Shown here in pieces: positions 35,512 through 43,408 of a stretch of 64,000 bases of DNA. Numbering within the stretch: the first letter of the stretch is position 1; every line of letters begins with the position of its first letter. The DNA comes from Sandaracinus sp. (lineage in GTDB: Bacteria; Myxococcota_A; Polyangia; Polyangiales; Houyiibacteriaceae), in contig JACKEH010000003.1 of assembly GCA_020633125.1 (NCBI GenBank), positions 62,001-126,000 of the forward strand, read 5' to 3'. The notes under the pieces were generated by a model. That model made no database searches, was not told the origin of the DNA, and saw only the letters and a list, made by a program, of their open reading frames with translations. The translations under genes were made by a program, and so were the position numbers.

Positions 35512-36180
35512 TCAGGTCAAAGGAGCGAGCGCGCGGAAGAGCACCACCCCGTGGGCGGTCAGATGAAAGGGGCTGTAGCCGGCGGCGTAGAGCTCGAGCA
35601 GCGGCACGAAGGGGTTGTCGGAGAGTGGACACCCGGGCTCGGCGAGCTGCCATTCGAGGGCTTCGAAGAGGTCGAGATCGCAGTAGCCCTTGAAGAAACG
35701 AAGGGCTTCGGCGGGCCAATCGACACGGGGAAGCGGCACGTTCCAGACCCCGACGCTCCCGTCGACCGCGGGGAAGACCGTGAAGAGGCAATCCCGGGCA
35801 CCCGGCGGGCCGACGAGTGGACCTTCGAGGGGTCGGCTCCATCCGTGCGCGTCGGAGTGGCGTTGGGTCAGCGGCTTGAGGACGGCGTATTTCCAATCCC
35901 ACCCGCGAGGCGCGTGGTTCCGTACGACGTCGACCCACGTGGAGAACTCGCGGAGGCCTCCGGTGGCGTGCTCGATTTCGAGACGGGGGGCGAAGAGATC
36001 GGGCGCGAAGGCGCGCGCGAGCGTGTGGTAGCGGAGGAAGAGCGCGTGGGCGTCGGCTTCGGAGAGGGACGCAGGGGCGTACCAATCGATCGCGACGTAG
36101 GCGGTGAGCAAGCGACGCACGGCGTCGGTCGCCGGACCGGCTTCGTAGAGCGACGGGTCGAGGGGCGCGCGTGACTTCAT
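35512..36180 (-). CDS. unrecognised 222-residue protein
   Basis: No family is recognised. The protein is soluble, without signal or membrane segment, and rich in aromatic residues (VAIDWYAPASLSEADAHALF, RGWDWKYAVLKPLTQRH, FKGYCDLDLFEALEWQL). Its ATG at 36180 overlaps the stop of the upstream gene by four bases (ATGA), so the two are translationally coupled. It is convergent with the Cys-rich lipoprotein, ending 32 bp from that stop. The codon pattern and overlap support a real gene. Confidence 0.65.
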   Translation of the reverse strand: MKSRAPLDPSLYEAGPATDAVRRLLTAYVAIDWYAPASLSEADAHALFLRYHTLARAFAPDLFAPRLEIEHATGGLREFSTWVDVVRNHAPRGWDWKYAVLKPLTQRHSDAHGWSRPLEGPLVGPPGARDCLFTVFPAVDGSVGVWNVPLPRVDWPAEALRFFKGYCDLDLFEALEWQLAEPGCPLSDNPFVPLLELYAAGYSPFHLTAHGVVLFRALAPLT

Positions 36181-36476
36181 CGGTGGAGCGCTTCGGTGCG
36201 CGGCTCGGTGGGCAGCCAGGGGCCCAGCGGATGCACCCGACCGTCGGCGCCGACCCGGACGATCGTGACACCCTCTTGGTCGGGCGCGATGCCGACGCCC
36301 GAGATCCACGAACCGACGATCGGTCCATCCTTCGTGGCGCCGAGGACGAAGACACGTCCCGCGGGGACGAGGCGGGTCACCGAGGTCGTGAGCGCGCCGA
36401 TCGCGTCCAGGAAGCTGGGGCTCGGCCCGGCGAGGCTTCGTGCGAGCGTGAGGATGCGCGCGTCTCGCGGGGTCAT
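36177..36476 (-). CDS. unrecognised 99-residue protein
   Basis: A small protein (MTPRDARILTLARSLAGPSP, then RVFVLGATKDGPIVGSWISG and EGVTIVRVGADGRVHPLGPW) with alternating strand-like segments after an N-terminal helix. No family is recognised. The ATG is at 36476, and its stop overlaps the next gene's start by four bases. Together they form a two-gene unit downstream of the zinc-ribbon gene's terminator. A shared function is likely but unknown. Confidence 0.55.
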   Translation of the reverse strand: MTPRDARILTLARSLAGPSPSFLDAIGALTTSVTRLVPAGRVFVLGATKDGPIVGSWISGVGIAPDQEGVTIVRVGADGRVHPLGPWLPTEPRTEALHR

Positions 36477-36530
36477 TGCAGGCAGCCTAGCGGCCTCGGC
36501 TCGGGCTCGGCACGAGCGACGGACGCGAAA

Positions 36531-36558
36531 ACGCCCCGGCGCTCGCGCGTCGGGGCGT
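36531..36558 (-). terminator. intrinsic terminator of the zinc-ribbon gene
   Basis: An 8-bp stem ACGCCCCG/CGGGGCGT with a 12-nt loop lies about 22 bp past the zinc-ribbon stop on the minus strand and is followed there by TTTTCG. Confidence 0.7.
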
Positions 36559-36580
36559 CTTTCCCACCTTCCTACGAGGT

Positions 36581-36847
36581 TCAGGCGTCGTCGCCGTAGT
36601 AGCCGGCGGCCTCGGCCTCGGCCTGCTTCTTCAGGAACTCGGCCGCGCACTTCGGGCAGGCCATGGCTTCCTTGGCGATCTCGAAACCGGCTCCACCCGG
36701 ATCGTCCATCGTCTTGCCCTTGCGGCCGACGCGCATGCGGTGCGCCTTCGGACGGCTGGGGTACTCGGCGGCGCGCGTCTCGGTGGTGACGAGCGTCGAG
36801 TGGGTTCGCGCGGGCTGAACCGCGTTGCAGATCTGACAGCGATACAT
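36581..36847 (-). CDS. small zinc-ribbon protein
   Basis: An 88-residue protein starting MYRCQICNAVQPARTHS, with a first Cys pair CxxC at 4-7 and a second pair CPKCAAEF near residue 65. The two pairs could bind one zinc. Between them is a basic stretch (YPSRPKAHRMRVGRKGKTMD) suited to nucleic-acid contact, and the tail is Glu/Ala-rich. The start is the ATG at 36847. No specific family name is given with confidence. It has its own downstream terminator and is divergent from the beta-barrel gene. Confidence 0.7.
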   Translation of the reverse strand: MYRCQICNAVQPARTHSTLVTTETRAAEYPSRPKAHRMRVGRKGKTMDDPGGAGFEIAKEAMACPKCAAEFLKKQAEAEAAGYYGDDA

Positions 36848-37011
36848 GGTTTCTCGTGATCCCTCGGAAGGTGGGGGGAGCGATGTAGCGGATCGGCCGC
36901 TCGGTTGCAAAAGGAACGCTGTGCAGGGCTGCGGTGCTCGGCCTTTGGCTCGTTCGCAGCGGCTCGGTCCTCCCTCTTGACCTGCGAGGCGGGCTCGCCG
37001 AACTTCCGCGC

Positions 37012-37671
37012 ATGCTTCGCTCGTTGTTCGCTTTGGGTCTCGTCCTCGGCCTCGCTGGCTCGGCCTCCGCGCAGGAGGGCAACAACCCGCTCGGCCAGGA
37101 GGCCGTCGACCTTCGCAACCCGCACCACGAAGAGGCGGAGGATGCGATGCGGCTCTCGGCGTATTTCCCCCTGCATGGCTCGGGGGAGATGCGGGTCGAC
37201 TACGAAGGGCCCGGCAACCCGCGGGCGGATCTCGGCGTGGGCGTGGGTCTGGGCGTGCGTTTCGAGCTGCCGGTGTGGAAGTACCTCTCGATCGGTGCGC
37301 TCTGGGAGCTTCTGAGCTTCGAGGTCGGCGGCTTTCGCGACACGCTCGGCATGGACTTCGACGTGATGATCAAGGGTCGTTACGTCTTCGGCATCACCAC
37401 GCGGCTCGACGTGGAGGCGTACGGCTTCGTGCCGCTCGGGTTGAGCTGGATGCGCACGGGCGACGGGCCCGCGTCGACGGTGAACAGCGGTGTCGGGTTC
37501 AACACCGGCTTCCAGGGCGGCGCGACCGCGATCATCGACGGCAAGTTCGGCATCTTCACCGACCTCGGCGTGCGTGTGCGTCGTGTGTACTCGGACACCG
37601 CGACCGGCACCGACGTGGTGCTGCGTACGGCGCAGCTCGTGTGGAGCCTCGGCGGCGTCTTGCTCTTCTGA
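37012..37671 (+). CDS. outer-membrane beta-barrel-like protein
   Basis: A 219-residue exported protein: signal peptide (MLRSLFALGLVLGLAGSASA, cleavage after ASA), then amphipathic strands with alternating hydrophobic residues (ADLGVGVGLGVRFELPVW, SIGALWELLSFEVGGF, FDVMIKGRYVFGITTRL, AAIIDGKFGIFTDLGVRV-like), ending in aromatic LLF. This is the pattern of an 8- to 10-stranded outer-membrane barrel. No pore or enzyme function can be assigned. The ATG at 37012 begins the signal. A strong terminator follows the stop. Confidence 0.75.
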   Translation: MLRSLFALGLVLGLAGSASAQEGNNPLGQEAVDLRNPHHEEAEDAMRLSAYFPLHGSGEMRVDYEGPGNPRADLGVGVGLGVRFELPVWKYLSIGALWELLSFEVGGFRDTLGMDFDVMIKGRYVFGITTRLDVEAYGFVPLGLSWMRTGDGPASTVNSGVGFNTGFQGGATAIIDGKFGIFTDLGVRVRRVYSDTATGTDVVLRTAQLVWSLGGVLLF

Positions 37672-37689
37672 GCGCGTCGCTCGATTCGA

Positions 37690-37720
37690 AACGCGCGTCC
37701 GATTCGGGCGCGCGTTTTTT
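37690..37720 (+). terminator. intrinsic terminator of the beta-barrel gene
   Basis: Stem AACGCGCG (37690-37697) with CGCGCGTT (37709-37716), an 11-nt loop and a run of six T (37715-37720). It lies 19 bp past the stop at 37671. This is the clearest intrinsic terminator in the window. Confidence 0.9.
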
Positions 37721-37799
37721 CGTGCGGCGTCTCTCCCGTGCGCGTTCGTGAGGTGCGAACAGGCGCGGTGCAGGGCACGACGCGGGGACTCGAAGGGGG

Positions 37800-38035
37800 C
37801 ACGACGACGACCTGCGTGACGTGCTCGCCCTCCGCGAGCTTCGTGCGCTCGCCCGAAGGTGCGACGTAGACGAGCTCGCGGCCGGTCGAGTAGACGAGGC
37901 CGTCGTCGGGGGTGAGGTCGTAGGTGACGACGCCCGTGGGAGGACTTCGTCGCGCTCGCCGACGCGGATCAGGCGCCAGGACTTCGGCACCGGGCTCGGT
38001 CCGTCGTCGCCTTCGCGTGCGGAGGCTTGGCTCGC
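37800..38035 (-). pseudogene. possible decayed beta-propeller gene fragment
   Basis: On the minus strand, one frame reads TYDLTPDDGLVYSTGRELVY and continues into VAPSGERTKLAEGEHVTQVV, which looks like genuine protein sequence of a WD/Kelch-like repeat. The preceding part (PKSWRLIRVGERDEVLP) is in another frame, and no start or full domain remains. It may be a frameshifted relic; with so little sequence this is uncertain. Confidence 0.35.
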
Positions 38036-38049
38036 GTCGATGAGGTTCG

Positions 38050-38365
38050 AGACGGGGACCGAGACCGCACTTCGCGCCTCCGAGACCGAGACCGCGCTTC
38101 GCGCCTTCGACTGCCCGTGCCCGTGCCCGTGCCCGTGCCCGTGCCCGTACCCGTGCCGGAGCTTCGCGCCTCCGAGACCGAGACCGCGCTTCGCGCCTCC
38201 GAGACCGAGACAGAGACCGCGCTTCGCGCCACAGAGACCGCGCTTCGCGCCACAGAGACCGCGCTTCGCGCCACAGAGACCGCGCTTCGCGCCACAGAGA
38301 CCGCGCTTCGCGCCACAGAGACCGCGCTTCGCGCCACAGAGACCGCGCTTCGCGCCTCCGCGACG
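38050..38365. repeat. GCGCTTCGCGCC repeat cluster including a 21-bp tandem array
   Basis: Between 38219 and 38353 a 21-bp unit (GCGCTTCGCGCCACAGAGACC) occurs six times in perfect register with a seventh partial copy. The flanks hold the related CCGAGACCGAGACCGCGCTTC form, and 38108-38157 holds eight CCCGTG hexamers. The palindromic core GCGC-TT-CGCGC is the complement of the core in the array at 508-772. The gap 37672-38389 contains no intact gene. Confidence 0.9.
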
Positions 38366-38389
38366 AAGACCGCGCTTCCTAGCGCTCGC

Positions 38390-39571
38390 TCACTCCGGCT
38401 GATAGCGCGGTAGGGCGATCGCGAGCTTGGAGAAACGCGCGCGGGGGAAGAGGCGCGTGTCTTGGGCGAGGTCGCGGCATTGGCCGTCGAAGTGGTAGAG
38501 GCGGACGACGCGGCGCTCGCCGGGCGCGGTCTCGCAGATCGCGAACGAGTGAAAATCGTCGAGCGGATCCGGGACGGCGTGCACGAAGTTGCAGGTCGCG
38601 TCGTACGCGAGAAGCTCTTCGTTCTTCGTGCACGAGTCGCCGAGCGGAACGCGGTTGTCCTCGGTCGGCGTGGTCGATCGCATCGTGTAGACCTGGCTGC
38701 GCTCGGGCGAGAGGTCGGTGCGGCGGCCGGTCCAGACCGTGCGGTGGTTGCCGTCCCAGTAGAGCGCGCTGATCGTCAGCAGGTAGAAGCCGTCGCGCGC
38801 GAGCGTGTGGTAGGGCATCGAGAGCACCGTGTTGGTCCACGGATCGATCTCGGCCGCGGCGAAGCCCCCGTTGGGTTTGACGGCGCGGTAGCGGCGGTCG
38901 GCGTAGGAAGAGACCGTGATCGAGGCGAGGCCGGAGCCCCCCGCGAGGGTGCTGCCGAGCCAGGTCGTGCGCTCGTTGCCGGTCGCGTCGTAGACCACGA
39001 CCTCGTTGACGCTCGAGATGCCGCGGCGGTTGTAGGCGACGGCGACGTGGGGGGCGCCGCTCGGATCGGCGATCGGGAAGACGTCGGTGACGAGGCGGTC
39101 GCTGGAGCTCGAGACGTCGTTCCAGACCTCGCGGTCGGTGTTGCCGTCGATGCCGTAGACGGAGCCGTCTTGGTCGACGGCGACGACGGTGCTCGGCGGG
39201 AGGAAGCCGACCGCGAAGGGCAGGTCGAGCACACCGCCGCCAGTGAGGCTCGGGCAGAGGCATTCTTCGCGATCGCCGAGCGACCAACGCAGGATGCGGC
39301 CGCCGCAGGCGTCGCCGTCTTGAAGGTCCTCGACGCTCGCGAGCAGCCACGGCATCGGGCAGCCGTCGGTGCAGGTGGGCGCGGGGCTGCAGTCGTCGGT
39401 GGGGTTGCCGGCGTCGCGGGTCGCACCGTCGGGGAGCGGTCCGGCATCCGGGAGCGGGCCTCCGTCGGGGCGTGGGGTCGGCGTCGAGCCGTCGTGCTCG
39501 AGCGAATAGCGCGAGAGATCGGCGGGGCACGCGGCGAGCAGGAGCAGGAGCAACGAGAGGCGCGTGCGCAT
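38390..39571 (-). CDS. lipoprotein with beta-propeller-like repeats
   Basis: A 393-residue lipoprotein: signal with lipobox LLLLLLAAC (Cys about 15), a Pro/Asp/Gly linker typical of this organism (PDGGPLPDAGPLPDG), then a domain with recurring D-x-DGSVYGIDGNTDREVW and VVYDATGNERT segments that suggest a PQQ- or Kelch-like propeller. Cysteines (TCTDGCPMPW, ECLC, CTKNEE, ATCNF) are probably paired. No catalytic site is visible. ATG at 39571 starts the signal. Divergent from the ClpB-like gene; function unknown. Confidence 0.75.
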   Translation of the reverse strand: MRTRLSLLLLLLAACPADLSRYSLEHDGSTPTPRPDGGPLPDAGPLPDGATRDAGNPTDDCSPAPTCTDGCPMPWLLASVEDLQDGDACGGRILRWSLGDREECLCPSLTGGGVLDLPFAVGFLPPSTVVAVDQDGSVYGIDGNTDREVWNDVSSSSDRLVTDVFPIADPSGAPHVAVAYNRRGISSVNEVVVYDATGNERTTWLGSTLAGGSGLASITVSSYADRRYRAVKPNGGFAAAEIDPWTNTVLSMPYHTLARDGFYLLTISALYWDGNHRTVWTGRRTDLSPERSQVYTMRSTTPTEDNRVPLGDSCTKNEELLAYDATCNFVHAVPDPLDDFHSFAICETAPGERRVVRLYHFDGQCRDLAQDTRLFPRARFSKLAIALPRYQPE

Positions 39572-39677
39572 CGGGCCCGAGGGTAGCAGTGCTCGTGCGG
39601 GGTGGGCACGACCCGAGAACGCGGCTCGCCGAGGATCTCATTGACGCTCCCGCCTGGCTCCGCGAACGTTCCCCGCG

Positions 39678-42293
39678 ATGAGCACCCTGACCCTCCGCCT
39701 CGAGGCCTACGCGAAAGAAGCGAAGACCGCGATCTCCACCGCGCAGGCGTTGGCCGACGAACGCAAGAACGCGGAGGTGGAGCCGCTGCATCTGCTCTTC
39801 GTGTTGCTGGAGTCGCAGCCGGACGCGGGGGCGTCGATCGAGCGCGCGGGCGTGGACCCGACGGATGTCTTGGTCGAAGCCGAGCTGCTGCTCCGAAAGC
39901 TGCCTTCGTCGCGTGACGTGAAGTCGTATCTCTCGCCGCGCATGCTCGACCTGCTCGGGCGCGCGGAGGGCGAAGCGGCCCGCCAAGGCGGCGTGCCGGT
40001 CGGCGTGGGGCATTTGATGCTCGCGTGCGCGCAGGAGACCGACGGCGGCGTGAAGGACGTCTTCGCGGCGTGTGGGCTCTCCGCGCCGATCCTTCGCGCG
40101 ACGCTCGGGGGCGCGAAGCTCGGCGAGGACAACAAGGACGCGCGGCCGCTCGGGTCGCCGCCCAAGCGGGGCGGCAAGGAAGACCTCGCCGATCCGATCG
40201 AAGCGTTCTGCCGCGACCTCACGCGCCTCGCCGCGCAGGGCAAGTTCGACCCGACGGTCGGTCGCGACGCGGAGCTTCGCCGCATGTTGCAGGTGCTCGC
40301 GCGGCGTCGTGAGAACAACCCGCTGCTCGTGGGTGAGCCGGGCATCGGCAAGTCGACGATCGTGCAGGCGCTCGCGCAACGCATGGCGATCGGCGACGTG
40401 CCGAACTTCCTCAAGGGGCGCCGCATCGTCGCGCTCGAGATGGGCACGCTCGTGGCGGGCGCCTCGTTGCGCGGTCAGCTCGAAGAGCGCACGCGCGCGA
40501 TCCTCGACGCGATTCGCGACAGCGCGGGCGAGATCTTGTTGTTCCTTCCGGACCTCGGCGCGCTCATCGGGCAGAAGGGCCAAGGCGCGGGCGATCTGAT
40601 CAGCGCGGCGCTCGCGCGTGGCGAGCTTCGCGCAATCGCCGTGGCGACGCCGGACGCGATTCGCAAGGCGGCGGACGAGGACGCGGCGCTCGTGCGGCGC
40701 TTCGTCGCGATCGGGGTGGAGCCTCCGACGCTCGACGAGGCGGTCGCGGTGTTGCGCGGCGTGGTCGGGCGTTTCGAGATGGACCACGGCGTGAAGATCG
40801 GCGACCCGTCGCTGGTGGCCGCGTGCACCTTCGCGCGTCGCTACATCCCGGGCGCGAATTTGCCGAAGAGCGCGGTCGATTTGATCGACGAAGCGGCGGC
40901 GCGCGTGCGGGTGACGATGGAGAGCGAGCCGACCGAGCTCGACCAGCTCAAGCGGCGGCTCGAGGCGATCGAGATTCAGCGGCGCTCGCTCGAGGACGAC
41001 CACGACAGCGAGTCGGAGGTGTCGAAGGCGAAGCTGACGCGTGAGGCGGAGGAGCTTCAGCCGCGCATCGAGAAGCTGGAGAAGCGCTGGCAGGCGGAGC
41101 TCAAGGGCGTCGGGGAAGTGCGGCGCCTGAAGGAAGATCTCGCGGCGGCGAACCGCGAGCTCGAGCAGGTGCGTGCGAGCGGCGACCACGCGCGCGCGGG
41201 CGAGCTGCGTTTCGGCACGATCCCGCTGCTCGAGAAGCAGCTCGAAGACGCGCAGAAGGAGATGCCGGACGACTTCGACGAGTCGAAGCTGCTCGTGCGC
41301 AACGTGGTGACGCCGCAAGACGTCGCGGACGTCGTCGCGCTTTGGACCGGCGTGCCCGTCTCCAAGATGATGGAAGAGGAGACGACGAAGCTCCTGCGCA
41401 TGGAGGACACGCTCAAGGGGCGCGTCATCGGGCAGGACCACGCGGTGACGGCGATCGCGAAGGCGGTGCGGCGTGGGCGCGTGGGGCTTCGTGATCCGCG
41501 TCGTCCGATCGGCAGCTTCCTCTTCCTCGGGCCGACGGGCGTGGGCAAGACCGAGCTCGCGAAGGCGCTCGCGGAGTTTCTCTTCGACGACGAGATGTCG
41601 CTGACGCGCCTCGACATGAGCGAGTTCATGGAGAAGCACACGGTGGCGCGACTGCTCGGTGCGCCGCCCGGTTACAAGGACTCGGACGCGGGCGGTTTCC
41701 TCACCGAGGCGGTGCGCAATCGGCCGTATTCGGTGGTGCTCTTCGACGAGATGGAGAAGGCGCACCCGGACGTCTTCAACATCACGCTGCAGGTGCTCGA
41801 CGACGGGCGTCTGACCGACTCGCGCGGGCGCCCGGCGTTCTTCAGCGACACCGTGATCATCATGACGAGCAACGTCGGCTCGCACCTGATCCTCGATCAC
41901 GACGGGACGAACGAAGAGCTGAAGGAGAAGGTCGAGGAGGAGCTGCACCGGAAGTATCGGCCGGAGTTCCTCAACCGCATCGACGACGTCATCATCTTCA
42001 ACCCGCTCGACAAGGACGACCTGCACGGCATCGCGAACATCCAGCTTCGCGCGCTCGGCAAGCTGCTCGACCACCGTCGCATCGGGCTCGAGGTGACGGA
42101 TGCCGCGAAGGACATGGTCGTGGAGATGGGTTACGAGCCGGCGTTCGGTGCGCGGCCGCTGAAGCGGGTGATCTTGAAGAACCTGCAGGACCCGATGGCG
42201 CAGACGCTGCTCGAGGGTGGCTACGGCGCGGGCGACACGGTCTTGGTCGACGTGAAGGATGGGCACTTCGTCTTCGAGAAGAAGACGCGGTGA
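39678..42293 (+). CDS. ClpB-like AAA+ disaggregase with degenerate first ATPase domain
   Basis: An 871-residue Hsp100 protein: Clp N-domain (1-150), NBD1 with Walker A GEPGIGKST (about 218), a coiled middle domain (LKRRLEAIEIQRRSLEDDHD onward), and NBD2 with Walker A GPTGVGKTE (about 618), Walker B YSVVLFDEMEKAH and a C-terminal D2-small domain. The middle domain marks it as ClpB type rather than ClpA. Unusually, NBD1 Walker B reads LLFLPDLGAL where FIDELH is expected, so the catalytic acidic pair is altered. The first pore loop is GASLRGQLEER, losing the aromatic residue of GAKYRGEFEER. NBD2's pore loop is GYKDSDAGG rather than GYVGYDEGG. The stop overlaps the barstar-like start (GTGA). Confidence 0.9.
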   Translation: MSTLTLRLEAYAKEAKTAISTAQALADERKNAEVEPLHLLFVLLESQPDAGASIERAGVDPTDVLVEAELLLRKLPSSRDVKSYLSPRMLDLLGRAEGEAARQGGVPVGVGHLMLACAQETDGGVKDVFAACGLSAPILRATLGGAKLGEDNKDARPLGSPPKRGGKEDLADPIEAFCRDLTRLAAQGKFDPTVGRDAELRRMLQVLARRRENNPLLVGEPGIGKSTIVQALAQRMAIGDVPNFLKGRRIVALEMGTLVAGASLRGQLEERTRAILDAIRDSAGEILLFLPDLGALIGQKGQGAGDLISAALARGELRAIAVATPDAIRKAADEDAALVRRFVAIGVEPPTLDEAVAVLRGVVGRFEMDHGVKIGDPSLVAACTFARRYIPGANLPKSAVDLIDEAAARVRVTMESEPTELDQLKRRLEAIEIQRRSLEDDHDSESEVSKAKLTREAEELQPRIEKLEKRWQAELKGVGEVRRLKEDLAAANRELEQVRASGDHARAGELRFGTIPLLEKQLEDAQKEMPDDFDESKLLVRNVVTPQDVADVVALWTGVPVSKMMEEETTKLLRMEDTLKGRVIGQDHAVTAIAKAVRRGRVGLRDPRRPIGSFLFLGPTGVGKTELAKALAEFLFDDEMSLTRLDMSEFMEKHTVARLLGAPPGYKDSDAGGFLTEAVRNRPYSVVLFDEMEKAHPDVFNITLQVLDDGRLTDSRGRPAFFSDTVIIMTSNVGSHLILDHDGTNEELKEKVEEELHRKYRPEFLNRIDDVIIFNPLDKDDLHGIANIQLRALGKLLDHRRIGLEVTDAAKDMVVEMGYEPAFGARPLKRVILKNLQDPMAQTLLEGGYGAGDTVLVDVKDGHFVFEKKTR

Positions 42294-42649
42294 AGCTTCG
42301 GTACTCGGATCCCGAGGCGCCGACGGTGACGATCGACGCCTCGCGTCTGGTCGATGAAGCGTCGTTTCATGCGGTGTTCGCGGAGGCGTTTGGTTTCCCC
42401 GGCTTTTACGGGCGAAACTGGGACGCTTGGAATGACTGCATGGGGAGTCTCGACGAGCCGGACTCGGGGCTGACCGAGGTCATCTGTGCGCCGGGGCGGG
42501 TGGTGACGTTGGTGTTGGAGAACGCGACGGAGTTTCGAGAGAAGCGGCGCGACCTGTACGACGCGCTCGTCGAGTGCTCGGCGTTCGTGAACTGGCGGCG
42601 TGTGACGGCCGGCTATCCGCCGGTGTTGGTGTTGGCGTTCTACGCGTGA
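42290..42649 (+). CDS. barstar-family protein (barnase inhibitor-like)
   Basis: A 119-residue protein with the barstar signature: DASRLVDEASFHAVFAEAF, then GFPGFYGRNWDAWNDCMG. Barstar binds and blocks barnase-type ribonucleases. The GTG at 42290 overlaps the ClpB-like stop by four bases, so the two are coupled. No barnase-like gene is visible nearby, making this an orphan inhibitor; it may guard against an imported nuclease or have been repurposed. The 759-bp gap after it is repeat-rich. Confidence 0.88.
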   Translation: MKLRYSDPEAPTVTIDASRLVDEASFHAVFAEAFGFPGFYGRNWDAWNDCMGSLDEPDSGLTEVICAPGRVVTLVLENATEFREKRRDLYDALVECSAFVNWRRVTAGYPPVLVLAFYA

Positions 42650-43408
42650 GCTTCTCGAACGACGGACGTTGGGGGCGTGAGCGACGGACGGGTCGGTCGT
42701 GTGGGTCGGGCGCGCTGGGCTCGAGCGACGGACGGGTCGGGCGCGCTGGGCTCGAGCGACGGACGGGTCGGTCGTGTGGGACACGGCGACCCGGTCGGGC
42801 GACTCGGGTTCGAGGCGACACGCGCGGCGTGTCGACTCGAAAGTCACCAACGAACCGGGCCGCCGTGTCCCACACGCCCTGGCGTGAGCGCGGGGATCGG
42901 TGGGCGTGCCCGTCCTGCGGGATTTGGGCACGACGGGGTTGGGGGGAGGAGCGGTTCGCGTCACGAGCTGCGCGCGTGACACGAACCGTGCGCGCTCGGG
43001 CCGACCGGTCGATGCGGGTGCGGGCTGCTTCGCGTCGTGAGCTTCGCGCACGACACGATGCGTCGTTCGAAGGTGGGCTCGGGCGTTCGAGTGGCGGCGG
43101 GCACGGGTGGCGTGAGGTGTGCGGGGCGTCGGCCGCGTGGGTTGGACGGGCCGACGAGCGACGTGGGTGAATCGGTGCGGCGCGAGATCGCGTCGTGAGC
43201 TCGCGCGCACGACACGACTCGCTTGGGGGAACGTCGAGGACCTCGTGCTCGACGTCTTCGCGACACCTTCGTGCTCGACACCTTCGCGACACCCTCGCGC
43301 TCGACGACCTCGCGACGGCTTCGTGCTCAACGACTCACGACGACTTCGTGCTCGACGACCCGTGTACGCCGACCTCGGCTTCGCCACGAACGCAGCGGCG
43401 CGTGAGGC
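42650..43408. repeat. repeat-rich intergenic region
   Basis: From 42678 to 42780 a ~30-bp unit containing GAGCGACGGACGGGTCGG is repeated three times. Around 43190-43350 the words CTCGACGACC and TCGCGACACCTTCGTGCTCG recur. All frames give Arg/Ser/Asp-rich low-complexity translation. I see no gene here, and no terminator after the barstar-like gene. Confidence 0.6.

Noticed and set aside
38379..42266. A 1295-codon open frame antisense to the ClpB-like gene
   Set aside because: The plus strand encodes a full Hsp100 protein; the minus frame has no domain and runs through a lipoprotein gene in the wrong frame.
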